Source: Opitutales bacterium (GTDB lineage Bacteria > Verrucomicrobiota > Verrucomicrobiia > Opitutales > Seribacteraceae). Taken from it: DNA of 53,037 nt. The notes beneath the pieces were generated by a model. That model saw only the letters and a list, made by a program, of their open reading frames with translations. It did not search any database and was not told the origin of the DNA. Location: assembly GCA_028042835.1 (NCBI GenBank), contig JAOFOL010000012.1:1-53037 (forward strand). Reading direction: 5' to 3'. The translations under genes were made by a program, and so were the position numbers. Numbering within the stretch: position 1 is the stretch's first letter; the number at the start of each line of letters is the position of its first letter. Below are positions 51,901-53,037 of this stretch, piece after piece.

Positions 51901-53037
51901 AGAAAGAATTTCATATTTATTCAGATCATTATCTCCATCTATAAAAGTAACCAGTTGCTGGACAAGATCGCCATCTTCATAACTTAAAACCAAACCATTT
52001 TGGTTAGAGGTAAAAATTGGCGTATCATCAGCACTTAAAATCGTAAAATAATATGTGAATTCATCTGTATCAATACCATCACTCACTTCAATAGTAACGA
52101 AATCATTTCCATAGAAATTCTTAATGGGTGAATACTTTATAAATGAGAAATCATCTTCATCAGTAGAAATGACGACTTCTCCATTTGATGGTTCCGCAAC
52201 GACTTCCCATAACAATCTTTGATTATTTTGATCTGTGCAAGTTAATGGATTCTGCATTTCCCAATAACCATCCTCTACCATTTCAACATTTAAAGATTCA
52301 CCTTCGTTGATCACAGGTGGAGCATTTTCAAGTAAAACATTTACACTAAATATTTGAGTGCCATGCAAACCGGTATTATCAACGACACCTAATGTAACTT
52401 CAAATTCCCCTACATCACCTACATCGGGTTTTCCTCTTATACTAGCTTTTGTAATATTGCCTTCTGAATCATCAACCGTATTAAGCCAAGATACATCTAG
52501 TGGAATATTCGAAAAAGTGACGGATTGGTTTACATCACCATCTACTGCAAAGTAATTATAATACCACTCATATCCGACAACTGCATCGGTGTATTTTGGG
52601 ACTGAACTTATTACCGGATTATCCTCTACACTTCTTATGCTGATTGGAATGGTAAGAGTATCGCTTGAATTACTATCTACTGGGGGGTTGAAAATCTTTA
52701 CCCTGACATTATCAATTCCACTAAAGTTTCCATCAGGAGTGTAATCTATAAAAGCTGCACTCCCCTGAATATCTAATGTAATATCGCCATAACTTGGCTG
52801 CTCCAAAACTTGCCATTCCACAGATTCATTTGGATCATCACTGAGGTCATAGTAAGTCAAAGGTATTCTTAAACTTACATCTTCGTCAGTAAAGCGGGTT
52901 TCATTATCTTCATTATAAAATGTCGGCGGATAATTAATTGGAATGACTCTCACTAAGAGAATCTTAGAGTCACTCAATCCCCCAGGGTCTGTTACAGTCA
53001 AAGTAACTTCATCAGGACTAGCTTTATAATCATTCCA
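45970..53037 (-). CDS. Giant cadherin-like and beta-propeller surface protein, 5' partial
   Basis: The frame is open to the right edge, giving 2355 residues without the N-terminus. Residues about 1-1045 are tandem Ig/cadherin-like units with recurring YYGNDQFTV-, D-x-D and P-x-F-type patterns plus He_PIG-like PSWL...GNAS pieces. About 1045-1115 is DUF5011-like (LQGDSVVRISNLRPFQERGY). About 1180-1545 and 1660-1995 are SBBP-type propeller repeats (GDVVLAGNYSSDLYFDDYAN). Ig-like units follow, and the last 85 residues are Trp-rich (LGWLFLEEIDNDSFWLWKEG, WGWLWTEHSLWENESSGYLY), a C-terminal module I associate with large secreted Verrucomicrobiota proteins. It is expected to be secreted and perhaps adhesive. 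It ends 6 bases from the convergent dxs. Confidence 0.9.
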   Translation of the reverse strand, partial: WNDYKASPDEVTLTVTDPGGLSDSKILLVRVIPINYPPTFYNEDNETRFTDEDVSLRIPLTYYDLSDDPNESVEWQVLEQPSYGDITLDIQGSAAFIDYTPDGNFSGIDNVRVKIFNPPVDSNSSDTLTIPISIRSVEDNPVISSVPKYTDAVVGYEWYYNYFAVDGDVNQSVTFSNIPLDVSWLNTVDDSEGNITKASIRGKPDVGDVGEFEVTLGVVDNTGLHGTQIFSVNVLLENAPPVINEGESLNVEMVEDGYWEMQNPLTCTDQNNQRLLWEVVAEPSNGEVVISTDEDDFSFIKYSPIKNFYGNDFVTIEVSDGIDTDEFTYYFTILSADDTPIFTSNQNGLVLSYEDGDLVQQLVTFIDGDNDLNKYEILSKPDWLSVNESNFTSGELYLSGSPAVEDEGNSTFEVKVIDHTDLFSTLSFDIKVVVLNYPPQINVGFDDLDIDEDQGSAKLIDLTVSDEDQSSGHVWSIINGPNHGDISFSAATNLQSVFYTPHNDYYGNDQFTVRVDDSGTTNGDSKFDEVSFTINISPVEDVPAILTSPPKEAYEDQPFSYQFEATDGDMPEDELTVIAASLPSWLKFEDQGNGQGKLHGNASISDAGLHRIKINVFDLAGNTTTQTFLLNLIVRDFPPVFKSLKTSTVLKNITLYLKEDEEISNWINPKGFMAVNPDPDSDDYAEINWSIARNSIIGSNLSVGGAGGKPSLFKYTPPKNFSGIDYFSLIMDEGDRTTEMDFEIRVSEVPDPPYFITALQSSYIVNESDLFELKILAGDVDSQEIQCRLVGPSWEVDPWLSVDEGNITGEFFLRGVPQVGVNGKVFPYTIVLIDDTGLISNQGITFDVNGVNSPPSIIPTALQVIFSQDGVPISNYDSMRAIDLDGDILMWSLIDGDEYTDGEIVVEGNGSLPDKFLFKPTAIKSNYDKFEIKSTDGVSSDSIVIEPIVNWDNNLTVSGVSGPISIKETQGFSQIIFVNSSNELADIEMKILHRPEWVNLSQGTDDNYEISGVAPIGSAGVYSMVVSVRGEGSTEELDFEINVTDGRPPKIILQGDSVVRISNLRPFQERGYDATDARSNDLTSDVKVTEGGTDDYGFSKMEYEVADIFGNKAHAGRLIKEYEGSALVLSENRIKFLGESKEYGWRKNDEVDIISSSFQTLEINGELTDAIDLKTSSWISLASDFSAWRVNSEFFAENVSLVKIARSPERTYIAGDFSGLLTVSSKRVSSDFNHSTFLAAYSDIGELVWIKTIGTTTPLNNLSLLVDNGGDVVLAGNYSSDLYFDDYANSLESNASNFFVCRFSAEGDLSTSKSIPLILGSKLKSFKSFGGDKYVALTVPAGSVANRAHFLTIDETFKVLDEFWFDSNESVSVHDFEVSNNRLFIGGDFSGAVSSEQQLVFSSMQQTAFIISADSYGNLSWARSFPSSGVSSIRDVEIDYWGDLFVVQEFSGEINHAIGSLVAKGGCDLQLSLLDADDGGQIWDKHIGGDGNETVNSLKLNSYGTPFLFFQTSLGLYQDDVAFSQTTSEEIHGVALLPKTGLPIITTEKLEIENLGSFSFQLNALHPEYLFFEIKSGPSWMELTEIDGANGTAQISGNTQDLLLEDIENVDDLSVVVFTIDGAYKEKKIPVTFKRNEQLDRELGLLPEKNDNSYIALNRRDEFSHISGFSDFGWVVAGRFPEESTNASNYNYKLKYLSEDMTLTEIISIHSGSPVHLADLKVSKEGTVFLYGNFSNSLRVGSKVLSSRGSSDLFILEVDRNGNIIQSKQFGHVYAEKAGGILVNEENLIICGSFNSSTKFGGNEYTAKGNSSDSFVAQIDRLNFYDFKWVKCFGESGDDYANDIVPLKNNQSVVGMVGEVDNQADRLTNPKMFFRLIQLDDNGSLVNESNYFSSGRINNGLLARAPTSNLVVFSFEFEKELSWANGNLSSNGGFDIFNSSTENGLLSSHYSSIGGPWNDRLTSMSCIGLNSYVVASSFYQNIKVGNETFQAMGSSDALISKIHTENHRLFDNYHLSTVKEDRIDVLGVMTNEFMLVGGKTYSPITKTEQSFLNTFGEKPNKPRALNAPPTHLNSSFPFDFTIYTESWSVKNGMFEVSLFDEEKNYKWIHVEIDSLGNVRFHGIAPNFEAIIPFDFSIIETQSDDDLRLKFNLELSTEENVLPELDIPKEIVMFEGENKKVEFKIFDLDGDDVDLHVEGPSWATVQRSHADQALLILDNNNTSGEFDLKIFASDNSGESNMFKVKLILNKIEDNQDIDAGNSENNNSLISNRLDFENGWSFHYQLGWLFLEEIDNDSFWLWKEGWGWLWTEHSLWENESSGYLYRSDISSWVFWTENGPSPELNAYDFKNKVWSQF

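Noticed and set aside
1-53037. tRNA, rRNA, CRISPR array, insertion sequence or prophage signals
   Set aside because: I saw no repeat-spacer pattern, transposase, integrase, terminal inverted repeat or RNA gene; the window is nearly wall-to-wall coding sequence.

Overview
The window is about 53 kb of AT-rich DNA dominated by one near-complete flagellar gene cluster. It runs from flgB (39.2 kb) leftward to csrA (5.6 kb), almost all on the minus strand with tiny gaps or overlaps. P-ring (FlgI) and L-ring (FlgH) proteins indicate a cell with an outer membrane. The tryptophan-rich C-terminus of the giant surface protein at the right end, the style of the other genes and the low GC suggest a marine Verrucomicrobiota (Opitutia/Puniceicoccales-like). 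That assignment is an inference from family resemblance; there is no rRNA to prove it.

Layout. 0-4.3 kb: a DUF115/Maf-like motility glycosyltransferase (5' end outside the window), a class-III aminotransferase, an unknown protein and an MGDG-synthase-like glycosyltransferase; this is probably a flagellin or surface glycosylation block. 4.3-5.6 kb: a DUF1015 protein. 5.6-18.05 kb: flgF-flgG-flgA-flgH-flgI-flgJ-flgN-flgK-flgL-fliW-csrA (rod, rings, hook-filament junction, and the FliW/CsrA post-transcriptional switch). 18.1-39.2 kb: flgB-flgC-fliE-fliF-fliG-fliH-fliI-fliJ-motE-like-fliK-flgD-flgE-fliL-fliM-fliN-fliO-fliP-fliQ-fliR-flhB-flhA-flhF-(unknown membrane protein)-fliA-motA-motB-(unknown 88 aa). 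39.3-46 kb: a divergent PAS histidine kinase, a MORN-type lipoprotein, an FmdB-like protein, a VanZ-like protein, a Ste24-type M48 protease, xseB and dxs. 46-53 kb: the C-terminal 2355 residues of a giant cadherin-like/beta-propeller surface protein that runs off the window. No flagellin, fliD, fliS, flhG or chemotaxis genes are present.

Most notable points. (1) FlgK and FlgL are each about 1,095 residues, two to three times the usual size. Their large central inserts carry repeated modules resembling CBM5/12 (chitin-binding type 3) and a shared W/G-Y pattern. (2) The two flagellar transcription units, starting at flgB and flgF, are each preceded by a nearly identical sigma-54 -24/-12 element. 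Each element lies exactly 13 nt before the start codon, which predicts leaderless or nearly leaderless transcripts. (3) Both hook-building genes, flgE and fliK, are split by an apparent one-base excess next to homopolymers (T6 and A7), while neighbouring genes are intact. This may be slippage, phase variation, decay or an assembly error. (4) The FlhG position is taken by an unrelated small membrane protein, and FliM lacks a clear CheY-binding N-terminus.

There are no rRNAs, tRNAs, CRISPR arrays or insertion sequences that I can support, and no gene-free stretch longer than 300 bases.
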